Shown here piece after piece: positions 36,363 to 44,817 of a DNA stretch of 64,000 nt (positions are counted from its first letter, which is position 1; each line of letters starts with the position of its first letter). The notes beneath the pieces were generated by a model. The model made no database searches. It was not told the DNA's origin and saw only the letters and a list, made by a program, of their open reading frames with translations. Source of the stretch: Aurantimicrobium minutum (GTDB taxonomy: Bacteria > Actinomycetota > Actinomycetes > Actinomycetales > Microbacteriaceae); the NCBI RefSeq assembly GCF_002355535.1, contig NZ_AP017457.1:682001-746000 (forward strand), written 5' to 3'. The position numbers and the translations under genes are program-made.

Positions 36363-37028
36363 TTAGTGCACACTCAAACCTGAAAACAACAATGTGATGG
36401 CCAGCACGGCGAACACTGTTGCCACAACAAATTCCATGGCAATGGTGAAGCCCGTGGTGGTCATCACTTTTCTCATGGCTGATGCTGCAAAAACTAACGT
36501 AACCAGCCACACCGCTGAAACCACTACGAAGATTAGGCAGAGCATGGTTAACTGCACCGCCGCATGTGAGCTGTCCCCGAGAAACTGGGGGAAAAATGCA
36601 AGAAAGAATATGAGAACTTTGGGGTTGGTGACGTTTGTCAAGAAACCCAAGACAAATGGGCCTGCCTTCGTGCGCGTGACACTCTGGTCCTGATCGACCG
36701 TAATAGATTCACCAGCAGAGTTGCGCTTAACGAGGTTTACTCCTGCACGCAAGCTCTGAACGGCAAGAAAAAGCAAATACAGTGCACCCAGTATTTTCAG
36801 CCAGAACAAAGCGCCGGGGGCTTTGGCAACAACTAAGCCCACCCCTGAAATCAGAAGCAATGACAGCGTTGTGATACCGGCATATATCCCCAGCATGGTG
36901 AGGAAACCATCTTTCTTTCCCCCACGGAGCGTTGATCGCAACATCAAGAAGGTATCTGCACCGGGAGAGAGAATAATCACCAAGGCGGAAACAAGGAATG
37001 CCGGCAAAACCGACAGGTCAAGAATCAT
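36363..37028 (-). CDS. LysE/RhtB-family translocator
   Basis: A 221-residue amino-acid exporter-type protein with six hydrophobic segments. The family signature SPGADTFLMLRSTLRGGKKDG is near the N terminus, and a GFLTNVTNPKVLIFFLAFFPQF segment sits in the middle. RhtB-type proteins export amino acids such as threonine or homoserine lactone. It starts three bases after the UPF0303 gene stop, and RidA lies further upstream. That grouping suggests handling of amino-acid-derived by-products; this is inference. Confidence 0.9.
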   Translation of the reverse strand: MILDLSVLPAFLVSALVIILSPGADTFLMLRSTLRGGKKDGFLTMLGIYAGITTLSLLLISGVGLVVAKAPGALFWLKILGALYLLFLAVQSLRAGVNLVKRNSAGESITVDQDQSVTRTKAGPFVLGFLTNVTNPKVLIFFLAFFPQFLGDSSHAAVQLTMLCLIFVVVSAVWLVTLVFAASAMRKVMTTTGFTIAMEFVVATVFAVLAITLLFSGLSVH

Positions 37029-37031
37029 GAA

Positions 37032-37508
37032 TTAGTTTTCGAGTGCAGCACGCAACGTTTCAACAATGATGGCGTGATCATCTTGGTGTGGAACTCCACT
37101 GGAAAGAATTGCTCCCACAAATTCTCCGTTGACAATCAAAGGGAAACCTCCCCCGTAGGGAACGTAGTCGGGGTTAGGCAAACCTGTTTCCACATAGAAA
37201 TCTTTGCCCTTTGCAGCAAATCTTTGACCGATTAAGAAAGTGGGTTCGTGAAACTTGTAGACAGTCCGTCGTTTTCTTTCCAGCCACTCATCATTTTCTG
37301 AACTAGTACCAGGACAGGCATAACGAAAAACGTGTTGATCACCCAGATACACAGAAACAGCCATTGGCCAGTTTCTCTCTTCTGCCCGAGCAGCTAGGTC
37401 CATTCCGAGAGCAAGCGCATCTTCGTGAGTGAGGGAAGTGAATTGCAATTGGGCAAATTGTTCTTCTAATTCAGTAACATCGGCAATAAGTGGGGGCTGT
37501 TCAACCAT
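37032..37508 (-). CDS. UPF0303 / heme-degrading-domain-like protein
   Basis: A 158-residue protein of the UPF0303 family, related in fold to the GlcG/HbpS proteins. Conserved stretches include WPMAVSVYLGDQHVF, the central ERKRRTVYKFHEPTF, and the glycine-rich YGGGFPLIVNGEFVGAILSSG. There is no signal peptide, so it should be cytoplasmic. Its function in bacteria is not settled. It lies between ridA and the LysE-type gene on the same strand, close enough (27 and 3 bases) for one transcript. Confidence 0.85.
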   Translation of the reverse strand: MVEQPPLIADVTELEEQFAQLQFTSLTHEDALALGMDLAARAEERNWPMAVSVYLGDQHVFRYACPGTSSENDEWLERKRRTVYKFHEPTFLIGQRFAAKGKDFYVETGLPNPDYVPYGGGFPLIVNGEFVGAILSSGVPHQDDHAIIVETLRAALEN

Positions 37509-37535
37509 GAGTTCAGCCTAATGAGTTACGTGTAA

Positions 37536-37940
37536 CTATCGAACTGTTGCTGAACCAATAATTGCGTCAACATCAATTTCAACGAGCATGTCTGGAGCAG
37601 CTAAGGCGCTTACTTCAACAGCTGTTGCAGCCGGGCGAATTTCACCAAAGAACTCTCCGTGGACTTTGCCTACGGCATCAAAATCAGCGATATTGGTGAG
37701 ATAAATCCTGGTGCGGACAACATCACCAAAAGTTGCTCCCGCTTGTTCGAGAGCTACAGCCACACGCTTAAAAATCTCTCTTGTTTGAGCGGCAGGGTCG
37801 TTGCCGCCAATAGCGCCCTCAGGCGCACCAGCAGTTGTGCCGGCAATAAAGACAAAGTCTCCTGCGCGAACCGCGCGGGAATATCCCACAACAGGTTCAT
37901 AGACGGATCCGGAAGAAATCAGTGTGCGTTCATAAGTCAT
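37536..37940 (-). CDS. RidA-family (YjgF/YER057c/UK114) protein
   Basis: A 134-residue member of the RidA superfamily, which hydrolyses reactive enamine/imine intermediates from PLP enzymes. GYSRAVRAGDFVFIAGTT starts the fold and the conserved arginine is in VVRTRIYLTNIADF. Residue ends EVSALAAPDMLVEIDVDAI are typical. It heads the ridA-UPF0303-lysE group. Some RidA subfamilies lack deaminase activity, so the exact reaction is not certain. Confidence 0.9.
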   Translation of the reverse strand: MTYERTLISSGSVYEPVVGYSRAVRAGDFVFIAGTTAGAPEGAIGGNDPAAQTREIFKRVAVALEQAGATFGDVVRTRIYLTNIADFDAVGKVHGEFFGEIRPAATAVEVSALAAPDMLVEIDVDAIIGSATVR

Positions 37941-37980
37941 AGCTCAACGATACCGGCGAGCAAGATAGGCAACGAACGAG

Positions 37981-38781
37981 TTACTTGTTTGTACCTCGTG
38001 AGCTCGCTGCTGCCGAAGAAGTCTTCTTCGCTGGAGAAGATGAACTTGATTTACCAGAGAGCTCTTTCACCTCAGCACGAAGTGCTTTAACCTCAGCTAA
38101 TAAATCGCTGAGCGTAGCTTGAGCTTTCACTGATTCGTCTTGGATGTCTTTATCGCGTTGACCGGTTGGGTCCATCAAGAATGAGGCAAGGAATGCACTA
38201 ATCGTTCCCAGCAGAGCAATACCCATGAGAACGATAACGACACCCACGAATCTGCCCTCGGGTGTGACAGGGAAACGATCTCCATAACCCACGGTTGCCA
38301 GTGTGATGAGTGACCACCACCAGCCATCTCCTACATCAGAAATGTTGGAGCCTTCAACACCGCGTTCTACTTGGGTTACGGCCAAACCTGTGATGAACCA
38401 TAACAACAAGGAGCCACCTAGAACATAGAAACCAAATTTGTTTCGAGTGCTGCCACCATAACGAGACATTCCCATTGTCAGAACTGAGATCAAACGCAGC
38501 AGGCGGAGGAATGGGAACACCACAGAAATAATCATGATGATGTTGCGCTTCACAAATGGCTTTTTGTGTTCAGCGAGGATGAATCGGCCAACTAAATCGA
38601 TAGCGAAGGCAAACCAGATGACAATGTTTGTTATGCCTAAGAACGCAATGAATCCTGGCTCAAGGTCAGGGAAGATAATGGGCATCGCATAGCAGAAAAG
38701 AAAAACCAGGGCCAACACCAATAAAGGAGTGGCTGTTACTTGCTCCCAGCGTGCTTCTTTCTCATCCCGGGTTAAAGCCAT
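37981..38781 (-). CDS. Voltage-gated-like potassium channel
   Basis: A 266-residue ion-channel protein with six hydrophobic segments. The S4-like segment PFLRLLRLISV carries two arginines (R93, R96). The potassium selectivity filter is T163-V-G-Y-G-D168. Residues 213-243 form a predicted coiled coil (LSDLLAEVKALRAEVKEL), and the C terminus is a Ser/Ala/Lys-rich tail. This is the layout of small bacterial Kv-type channels. It lies 11 bases downstream of the LA-x-TG surface protein gene. Confidence 0.9.
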   Translation of the reverse strand: MALTRDEKEARWEQVTATPLLVLALVFLFCYAMPIIFPDLEPGFIAFLGITNIVIWFAFAIDLVGRFILAEHKKPFVKRNIIMIISVVFPFLRLLRLISVLTMGMSRYGGSTRNKFGFYVLGGSLLLWFITGLAVTQVERGVEGSNISDVGDGWWWSLITLATVGYGDRFPVTPEGRFVGVVIVLMGIALLGTISAFLASFLMDPTGQRDKDIQDESVKAQATLSDLLAEVKALRAEVKELSGKSSSSSPAKKTSSAAASSRGTNK

Positions 38782-38792
38782 GGAAATACTCC

Positions 38793-40139
38793 CTAGTGAC
38801 GAAACCTACGACGCACAGCCACGAGTACTGCGCCGCTCAGAAGCATAAACGCAGCTAGACCCAATGGCACACTCACTGATAGGCCAGTGACTGCAAGACG
38901 TGACGGGGCAACTAAGGCAATCCCGGCAACATTTCCACCAGTGGTGTTCAATGCTGTCACAGAAGAAGTTTCCCCTTGAGGTCCAACGACAACAAGTTGA
39001 AGGTTATTTGCTGGTGGAACAAACGGGATAACAAAGGTTCCGTCAGGTTGAACGTCAGCTTGAGTAATAACAGAACCAGAACCATTGAGGACTTCAACAT
39101 CAAAAGCAGTGGGGTCACCTTGCCCATTGGATACGGTTCCACTTACTTCGTATTCCGCCGGTGCAATGATTGTCGGAATTACAACTGCACCATTTTGATC
39201 TGTTGCAGGAACTGCGATGGGTCCGCCCATAGGTTCGCCATAGGGCCCTGTTGCATCAATCTGATAAGTGCCAGAGGGTTCTGGATAAACGGCGGGGAAC
39301 GAGTAATTACCTGATGAGTCAGAGGTTGTCGTCGCAACAATCTCGTTTGTGGCAATGTCAATGAGATCTAAAGTGATCGGCGGAACAGGTGTTGCATTAA
39401 CTGCTGGAGTTCCCTGGAATGGATCAACATCGCCTGAAACCGCCTTGTATTGGGTAGCAAACCAGGTTTGATAAACGGGAAAGCCTGATTTACCAAAAGC
39501 AGCAATGCTGATGTAGCTCAAGGAGACTGTGGGCTTGAGCCAGATAGCAATTCCCACTGTGTCACAAGAAGATGGGCAACTTGCATCCTCAACGACGACA
39601 CTGTTCCCGCTTTGAGTGACACTGAGATGTGTAGTGGAATCTGAGTAGTCGTTGTAGTTGTATTCCGATTGAAACCCGATTTCAGCAGCTGTCGCGGCAG
39701 AACCATTAGATTTTGTTGCTGTGATGGTGAGGCGTTCTGCATCAATATCCCCCAAGCTAAATGCCCATTTACCGTTGTTGGGAGTGTTGTGAAGGAAACG
39801 GTACGTGTTAGTTGCCGTTGCATTGGTTGTCATCTTGGTATTGATGTACTGCTGACCAGAACTAGAGAGTCCGATAAATGCGGCAAAAGGTGTTGTCATT
39901 GGCTGCATAGCTGACGAACCGCCAGGAATCGTGACACTGGAGGAGCCCAGTGATTGATAGGTAATGTTTCCGAATCCTGCCGTCATTGAGACAGTTCCGT
40001 CAGAACCGTTAGGAATTGCAGCTGTATAGGTTGCATAGCCTGTGTTGGGAGCAACGGCAGAGGCAGAAAATGCACCAATCGAAAAGCCTGCAACAACCGC
40101 GAACGAAGTGAGTGCGGCCACTAAATTACGAAACTTCAT
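38793..40139 (-). CDS. LA-x-TG sortase-anchored surface protein with Cna-B-like repeats
   Basis: A 448-residue secreted protein. The signal peptide (MKFRNLVAAL, then a hydrophobic stretch ending in SASA at about residue 28) leads to a unique N-terminal domain with one C-P-S-S-C loop near residue 190. Two transthyretin-like/Cna-B-like beta domains follow (ITLDLIDIATNEIV, SSGNYSFPAVYPEPSGTY; then EYEVSGTVSNGQG). The C terminus is the sorting signal L415-A-V-T-G419, then a membrane helix and RRRFRH. The LA-x-TG form points to a class E sortase, whose gene is not in this window. The role is unknown; adhesion or surface-layer function is a guess. Confidence 0.85.
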   Translation of the reverse strand: MKFRNLVAALTSFAVVAGFSIGAFSASAVAPNTGYATYTAAIPNGSDGTVSMTAGFGNITYQSLGSSSVTIPGGSSAMQPMTTPFAAFIGLSSSGQQYINTKMTTNATATNTYRFLHNTPNNGKWAFSLGDIDAERLTITATKSNGSAATAAEIGFQSEYNYNDYSDSTTHLSVTQSGNSVVVEDASCPSSCDTVGIAIWLKPTVSLSYISIAAFGKSGFPVYQTWFATQYKAVSGDVDPFQGTPAVNATPVPPITLDLIDIATNEIVATTTSDSSGNYSFPAVYPEPSGTYQIDATGPYGEPMGGPIAVPATDQNGAVVIPTIIAPAEYEVSGTVSNGQGDPTAFDVEVLNGSGSVITQADVQPDGTFVIPFVPPANNLQLVVVGPQGETSSVTALNTTGGNVAGIALVAPSRLAVTGLSVSVPLGLAAFMLLSGAVLVAVRRRFRH

Positions 40140-40261
40140 TTGTGGCCTTTCATGCCGCCAATTCCCTAAAACCTTTTCCAGCGTAGGCGAAATGAATCTT
40201 CAATAAAGCGTTTTCATCTCACAGGTAGGGATTAACACACGTATTCCAAAGTGGTTAAACA

Positions 40262-40297
40262 AACTTCCCCTCTGCCTAGTCAGGCAGAGGGGAAGTT
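40262..40297 (-). terminator. Terminator after the carbonic anhydrase gene
   Basis: AACTTCCCCTCTGCCT pairs with AGGCAGAGGGGAAGTT around AGTC, a 16-base perfect stem. On the minus strand it is followed by TGTTTAACC. It lies nine bases after the carbonic anhydrase stop. Confidence 0.92.
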
Positions 40298-40305
40298 GAC
40301 TTTAA

Positions 40306-40884
40306 TTACTTGGCAGCGCCCGCAGCTGTTGCTGCAGGAACTTCGACCAAACGACCTGTCTTTACGTCGTAGATATAACCGTAAACAGGGATTCCTGCAG
40401 GAACGAGTGGGTGAGACTTGATGCGCTGAACATCTTCAACAACGCTCTGAGCATTGTCAGAAATGGTGAGCCAGTCAATGTACTTTGCTTCAGCAGATCC
40501 TGGACCAGTTCCTACGTCGTAGAAACCTTCAGCACCAAGTGCTGCAGTTTCAAGGCTGTTAGCCAACAGGCCACGCATTACCTCGTCGGTAAAGAACTCC
40601 ATTCCGCAGTCACTGTGGTGAATGACGAACCATTCTTTGGTTCCCAGGAGTTTGTAGGAAATAACGAGTGAACGGATTGCGTCGTCGGAGGCACGACCAC
40701 CGGCATTGCGGATGACGTGTGCGTCACCTTCACTGAGCCCGGCATACTTTGCAGGGTCGAGACGTGCATCCATGCAGGTAAGGATGGCGAATCCACGAGC
40801 AGGAGGAAGAGCGAGTTCGCCTTTGGCGCCAAAATCAGCGACGTAGGCCTCATTAGCAGCAAGAACTTCGTTGAGTACAGACAT
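40306..40884 (-). CDS. Beta-class carbonic anhydrase
   Basis: A 192-residue zinc enzyme that interconverts CO2 and bicarbonate. Zinc ligands are C37 (TCMDAR, with D39 and R41 as the Asp-Arg dyad), H90 and C93 (HHSDCGM). The short length and the [11 protein letters not shown] signature suit the small beta-CA type common in actinobacteria. Bicarbonate supply would help the pyruvate carboxylase encoded at 21217-24633, but the genes are far apart. It has its own terminator, and 174 bases lie upstream, so it probably has its own promoter. Confidence 0.93.
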   Translation of the reverse strand: MSVLNEVLAANEAYVADFGAKGELALPPARGFAILTCMDARLDPAKYAGLSEGDAHVIRNAGGRASDDAIRSLVISYKLLGTKEWFVIHHSDCGMEFFTDEVMRGLLANSLETAALGAEGFYDVGTGPGSAEAKYIDWLTISDNAQSVVEDVQRIKSHPLVPAGIPVYGYIYDVKTGRLVEVPAATAAGAAK

Positions 40885-40996
40885 TAATCTTTACCTTTTG
40901 AATGAGGGGAAAACGGAAGTTTTCTTCCGGTATTTCTAAGGTATTGATAATTGAATTGTTACGTCGGTTTGTGTCGAAATTTGACGAAATAAGACG

Positions 40997-41027
40997 GCAC
41001 AACACCACTGCTGGATTAGCACAACAC
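40997..41027. repeat. Direct repeat upstream of the carbonic anhydrase gene
   Basis: GCACAACAC occurs at 40997-41005 and again at 41019-41027, 22 bases apart, about two helical turns. It lies 110-140 bases before the carbonic anhydrase start and just after the MFS gene stop. It may be a regulator site or chance. Confidence 0.3.
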
Positions 41028-41058
41028 AATGTGGGTGCTGAAAGAACCAAGTCTTGAA

Positions 41059-42561
41059 TTATTGCTGTGAGCTATGTTGCTTATCTGCCTTATTTGCGAC
41101 AAAAAACACAAAAAATCCCACAATGAGCATCAACACTGCATAGATAACCATCAGCAGCGCGAACCCTTGAGTAAATCCTTCAACAGCGGTGGGGAACACT
41201 GAGGAATCAGTTGGTTTAGACCCAGAGGCAGACCATGAATTCAATTGCTGTTCAGCGCTGGAGCCTAATTTGTTGAGAACATGAGCGCGCGCAATAGTGT
41301 CAATAATCACTGTTGAGGAAGCCAAGCCCAGCGAATACCAGAATTGACCAATTGTTGTCCTGGATGAAGACACAACACCGTAATGTTTGGTGTCTGCTTC
41401 CTGCAGAATCATTGATCCATAGGCAACTGCGGGAACTGCCGCGCCAACTCCCAGCACAACAAGTGCCGGAAGATAATCAGCTACAGATTTAGGTGAACTC
41501 ATCGCGGTGATGGCAAATAGAATTCCACCCAAAGCAGCAATAAATGAACCAATAAGCGTCGAGGTTTGTCTCGTCAGTACACGCTTACTAATCAACGCTC
41601 CGACAATCAACGCAGTCGGAATAGCCAGCAACAGATAAGGCAACTGGGATAGCGATAGTGCTAATCCGGAAAGATCCAACTGGTACTGAAAAAGGTTACT
41701 GAAGGAAAGTAAACCCACTCCAGTAGAGAAGTTATAGAGGAATCCAACGCCAATGGCAGCTAGAAATAAAGGGTGCTTGAGTAAAGAAATAGGAAAGAAT
41801 CGTTTGTCTGTCTGGGTTCGCTCACGCAGATAGAACAGCACGAAAAGAACAACACCGATAACAAAGGGAACAATGGTTAGTGCAGTAAAGAGCCCATTTG
41901 CCGCATGCGAGATTCCATAGAGGCTAAAAACAACTGCCAAGCCCAAAAGTAACTGTCCCAGGAAATCCCATTGCTCAGTGTTTTTTGTCCGTTTTTCATC
42001 CTTGGGCAAAATGAACAAACCAAGTAAGAGTGAAAGCACGCTCAAAGCAGGGATAACCAGGAAGGCTTCTCGCCATCCCACGCCCACCAGCGCGGATCCC
42101 GCGAAGGTCACCAGTAGTGTGAACAAACCAATCGATGCCGAAAAAGTACCTAAAGCCGCAGAGAGCCCACCTTTGGAGTTATCGCCGAAATACTTCACGT
42201 AAGCAAAAGCTGAACCATAGACAGCACCCAGAGCAATACCTGCCAATGCTCGGCCCGCAATAAACATGATCGGGTCTTGAGAGACTGAAACTAAACCATC
42301 ACCAATGACAGCAAGCAACATTGCAGCAATGATGATCTTCTTTCGACCCAGCCGGTCAGCGAGCATTCCGGTGCTAATAACGGTGGCCGCGAGAGCAAGC
42401 GTGCTCACCGAGGCAGCAAGCGCTGTCAGTCCCCCAAACTGGAGGTCTTTACCCGCCGATAACAATGCCGTAGAGGCAATGTTGGGATCTGCACCTTGAA
42501 TGGACGCAAGTAGACCCAAATAAATCAGAGGTAATACTGCAGATTTAGTCTTCATCGACAC
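41059..42561 (-). CDS. MFS transporter, downstream of amidohydrolase
   Basis: A 500-residue 14-helix-type major facilitator. The first helix runs PLIYLGLLASIQGADPN, and the motif A-like GMLADRLGRKKI follows TM2-3. The C-terminal half ends in a helix with a polar tail (KADKQHSSQQ). It starts with GTG at 42561 (an ATG two codons later is an alternative) and lies 35 bases after the amidohydrolase stop. It may take up the amidohydrolase substrate or export its product. The substrate is unknown. Confidence 0.85.
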   Translation of the reverse strand: MSMKTKSAVLPLIYLGLLASIQGADPNIASTALLSAGKDLQFGGLTALAASVSTLALAATVISTGMLADRLGRKKIIIAAMLLAVIGDGLVSVSQDPIMFIAGRALAGIALGAVYGSAFAYVKYFGDNSKGGLSAALGTFSASIGLFTLLVTFAGSALVGVGWREAFLVIPALSVLSLLLGLFILPKDEKRTKNTEQWDFLGQLLLGLAVVFSLYGISHAANGLFTALTIVPFVIGVVLFVLFYLRERTQTDKRFFPISLLKHPLFLAAIGVGFLYNFSTGVGLLSFSNLFQYQLDLSGLALSLSQLPYLLLAIPTALIVGALISKRVLTRQTSTLIGSFIAALGGILFAITAMSSPKSVADYLPALVVLGVGAAVPAVAYGSMILQEADTKHYGVVSSSRTTIGQFWYSLGLASSTVIIDTIARAHVLNKLGSSAEQQLNSWSASGSKPTDSSVFPTAVEGFTQGFALLMVIYAVLMLIVGFFVFFVANKADKQHSSQQ

Positions 42562-42596
42562 AACGCCTGATTTCCCACCACATCAACGGACGTTGA

Positions 42597-44327
42597 TTAG
42601 CAGCACTTCTTTCTGGAGTGTGCCTTGTGAACAAGTTCTTTGTGCCCGGTTGGATCCATGGCCTCAACCTGAGCGAGGAAAGCATCGAGATCGATACGCT
42701 TTCCGCCGACCCACGTACCCTGTACCGTGACCAACTCGGTGAGTTTGTGAGGGTCAACTGTGAACGGATCTGCAGAGAGCTCACAGAAGTCAGCAAGCTT
42801 ACCTGCTTCGATAGATCCCACCTCGTGGTCCCGGCCCAGCTGGAACGCCGCGTTGGTGGTGTGCGCCTTCATAGCGTCTTCCAAGCTCACGGCTTGGTTT
42901 TCGCCATGAACCTTACCCGAAGCGGTTTGACGAGTAACCATAGCCTGCATGTTGAGAAGAGGAATGGGTGGGCTGACAGAGCCATCGTTGTGGAAGGAAA
43001 CGGATGCTCCTGAACGGAATGCGTCTCCGACGGATTGCCACTGTGAACCAATCGAGCTTTCAAACATTGTGCCGTCGAGCAAATCACCCCAGTAAATGAA
43101 CTGGAAGGGGCTCATGGACAAACAAACACCCAGTTGTGCCGCGCGGTCAAACTGATCCCGACGGCAAGCACCGAGATGTTCGATACGCCAACGGTGATCA
43201 GTGCCTAGCAAGTTGTGCTTGCTCAGTGCATGCTCGTAGGCATCAAGAACAATATCCATACCAACGTCACCGTTGCAGTGGAAAGCCATCTGGTATCCGG
43301 ATGGAACCAGTTTGTCCAAGATTTCATCAAGCTGAGCTCTGTTGTAATTCATCATTGCCTCGCCGCCTGGGCCTAAGGGAATGTTGGCATTACGCGTAGT
43401 TTCGTTATCCAGATATGGGAAAGAAGCAGCAATAGTTCCCACCCAAGGAGAACCATCTGCCCACAGTTTGATGCCCTGCTTCTTGAGTTTGTTTTCAGGA
43501 ACGGGAATCTGGATGGGTTCTGCACAGTCAGCCTCAATAGACATGTGGTACAGGGAAATGCGCAATGGGCTATCTGGCGCCATTGCCATCGCAACGTATG
43601 CTTTGAACTGGTTCGACTCATATGTGTGCTCGGATGTTGAAGTAATACCGTTTGTTGCCATGAGTTTGTACCACTGCGCAATGGGTGCCAAAGGATGTTG
43701 ACCAATTGCAGCAAGAACTTTGGACGCAGCAATGAGAAGAGCTGCAGACTCGTAGGCACGGCCGTTTGACGTTCCATCTTCGTTGCGGCCAAAACGCGAG
43801 CCGACAGGATCAGCTGGAGGTTTTCCATCTTCCCAGCCAAGTAGCGTGATGTTCGCGGTGTTGAAATAGACCTCGTGTCCTGAGTTATCAATCACGATGA
43901 CGGCACGGTCAGGGAAATACTTATCTAACAAAGTGTTGGTTAGCTCAGGAGCATTGTGAAGAATTCTGTCTAAACCGTTGAACGCAACAGGAACTCCAGC
44001 TGGTGTCTCTGCGTTTACCTTGGTGAAATAGGCGGTGACATCATCAAAAGTTGGGAAACCTACATAAGGCGCAATCCAGTGAGCCGGTGATTGTGTACTC
44101 AAACCACTCAATGCCGGGTGGCTGTGGGGATCGATCAGACCCGGAGTAAGAACAGTCTTACCCAAATCTTTAACATCAGCACTCGGGTTGGCAGATTGAA
44201 GATCTGAAAAAGCTCCGACCGCCGCAATTGTTCCTGCCACTGTGTCAACAGCGACTGCTTCTGCACGAGGATTGTGAGGGTCCATTGTGATGATGGAAGA
44301 CGCCTTGATGATGAGATCTACAGCCAT
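42597..44327 (-). CDS. Amidohydrolase family protein (amidohydrolase_3, YtcJ-like)
   Basis: A 576-residue metal-dependent amidohydrolase. The N-terminal beta-sandwich is followed by the metal-binding H-x-H in TPGLIDPHSHPAL. Later metal/catalytic positions are in FHCNGDVGMD, WRIEHLG and SFHNDGS. The C-terminal strand GVELSADPF-like AELSADPF belongs to the composite domain. Family members hydrolyse N-substituted formamides and related amides, but the substrate is not predictable. The last residues are KKCC, an unusual cysteine pair. GGAG lies 10-12 bases upstream of the start, and a palindrome lies 33 bases before the start. An MFS gene follows. Confidence 0.88.
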   Translation of the reverse strand: MAVDLIIKASSIITMDPHNPRAEAVAVDTVAGTIAAVGAFSDLQSANPSADVKDLGKTVLTPGLIDPHSHPALSGLSTQSPAHWIAPYVGFPTFDDVTAYFTKVNAETPAGVPVAFNGLDRILHNAPELTNTLLDKYFPDRAVIVIDNSGHEVYFNTANITLLGWEDGKPPADPVGSRFGRNEDGTSNGRAYESAALLIAASKVLAAIGQHPLAPIAQWYKLMATNGITSTSEHTYESNQFKAYVAMAMAPDSPLRISLYHMSIEADCAEPIQIPVPENKLKKQGIKLWADGSPWVGTIAASFPYLDNETTRNANIPLGPGGEAMMNYNRAQLDEILDKLVPSGYQMAFHCNGDVGMDIVLDAYEHALSKHNLLGTDHRWRIEHLGACRRDQFDRAAQLGVCLSMSPFQFIYWGDLLDGTMFESSIGSQWQSVGDAFRSGASVSFHNDGSVSPPIPLLNMQAMVTRQTASGKVHGENQAVSLEDAMKAHTTNAAFQLGRDHEVGSIEAGKLADFCELSADPFTVDPHKLTELVTVQGTWVGGKRIDLDAFLAQVEAMDPTGHKELVHKAHSRKKCC

Positions 44328-44360
44328 GACGAGAAAACTCCAAAGTCAAAAGAAATGTAA

Positions 44361-44375
44361 TAGACCTGAGGTCTA
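44361..44375. promoter_or_regulatory. Palindromic candidate operator upstream of the amidohydrolase gene
   Basis: TAGACCT-G-AGGTCTA is a perfect 15-base palindrome with a single central base. It lies 33 bases before the amidohydrolase start, where a repressor would cover the promoter. GntR- and TetR-type regulators use sites of this size. No regulator gene is adjacent. Confidence 0.5.
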
Positions 44376-44439
44376 GTTTGTATCTTTACACTATCTCTTC
44401 GTGATGACAAGGATAAGAAACAAGAGGTGTTTGAGGAAT

Positions 44440-44817
44440 CTAACGAAGAATCTTGCTCAGATCGTGACCTTGAGCTAACTCATCGACAAGTTTGTCCATG
44501 TAGCGAATGCTTCGCATGAGAGGGTTCGCAACCTCTTGAACTTTCACACCGCACACACTTCCGGTGATGAGTACAACTTGTGGATTGAGATGAGCTCCAG
44601 CGAAGAATTCAGTCAAGCTCTGCCCTGAGGAAATACATGAGTCTATTTCCCGGTCGTCAAACCCAGTCAGCCAAGAAATAACAGAACGAAGCTCTGTCTC
44701 GGTTCTGTTCTTCTTTGTAACTTTGGTCACATAAAGCGGATACAGATCAGCAAACGGCATAGCAAACAGGCGTTGCATGTTTGCTTCTTGTCTAGAGCTC
44801 AGGGGTGCGGTTGTCAT
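44440..44817 (-). CDS. DUF2200 family protein
   Basis: A 125-residue cytoplasmic protein of the DUF2200 family, function unknown. The family pattern is clear: MPFADLYPLYVTKV, ELRSVISWLTGF, LITGSVCGVKVQEV and the C-terminal YMDKLVDELAQG. It overlaps the end of the upstream MFS gene by 26 bases, so it is translated from the same message. The overlap may give the short MFS-DUF2200 pair a shared regulation. I cannot suggest a role. Confidence 0.88.
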   Translation of the reverse strand: MTTAPLSSRQEANMQRLFAMPFADLYPLYVTKVTKKNRTETELRSVISWLTGFDDREIDSCISSGQSLTEFFAGAHLNPQVVLITGSVCGVKVQEVANPLMRSIRYMDKLVDELAQGHDLSKILR

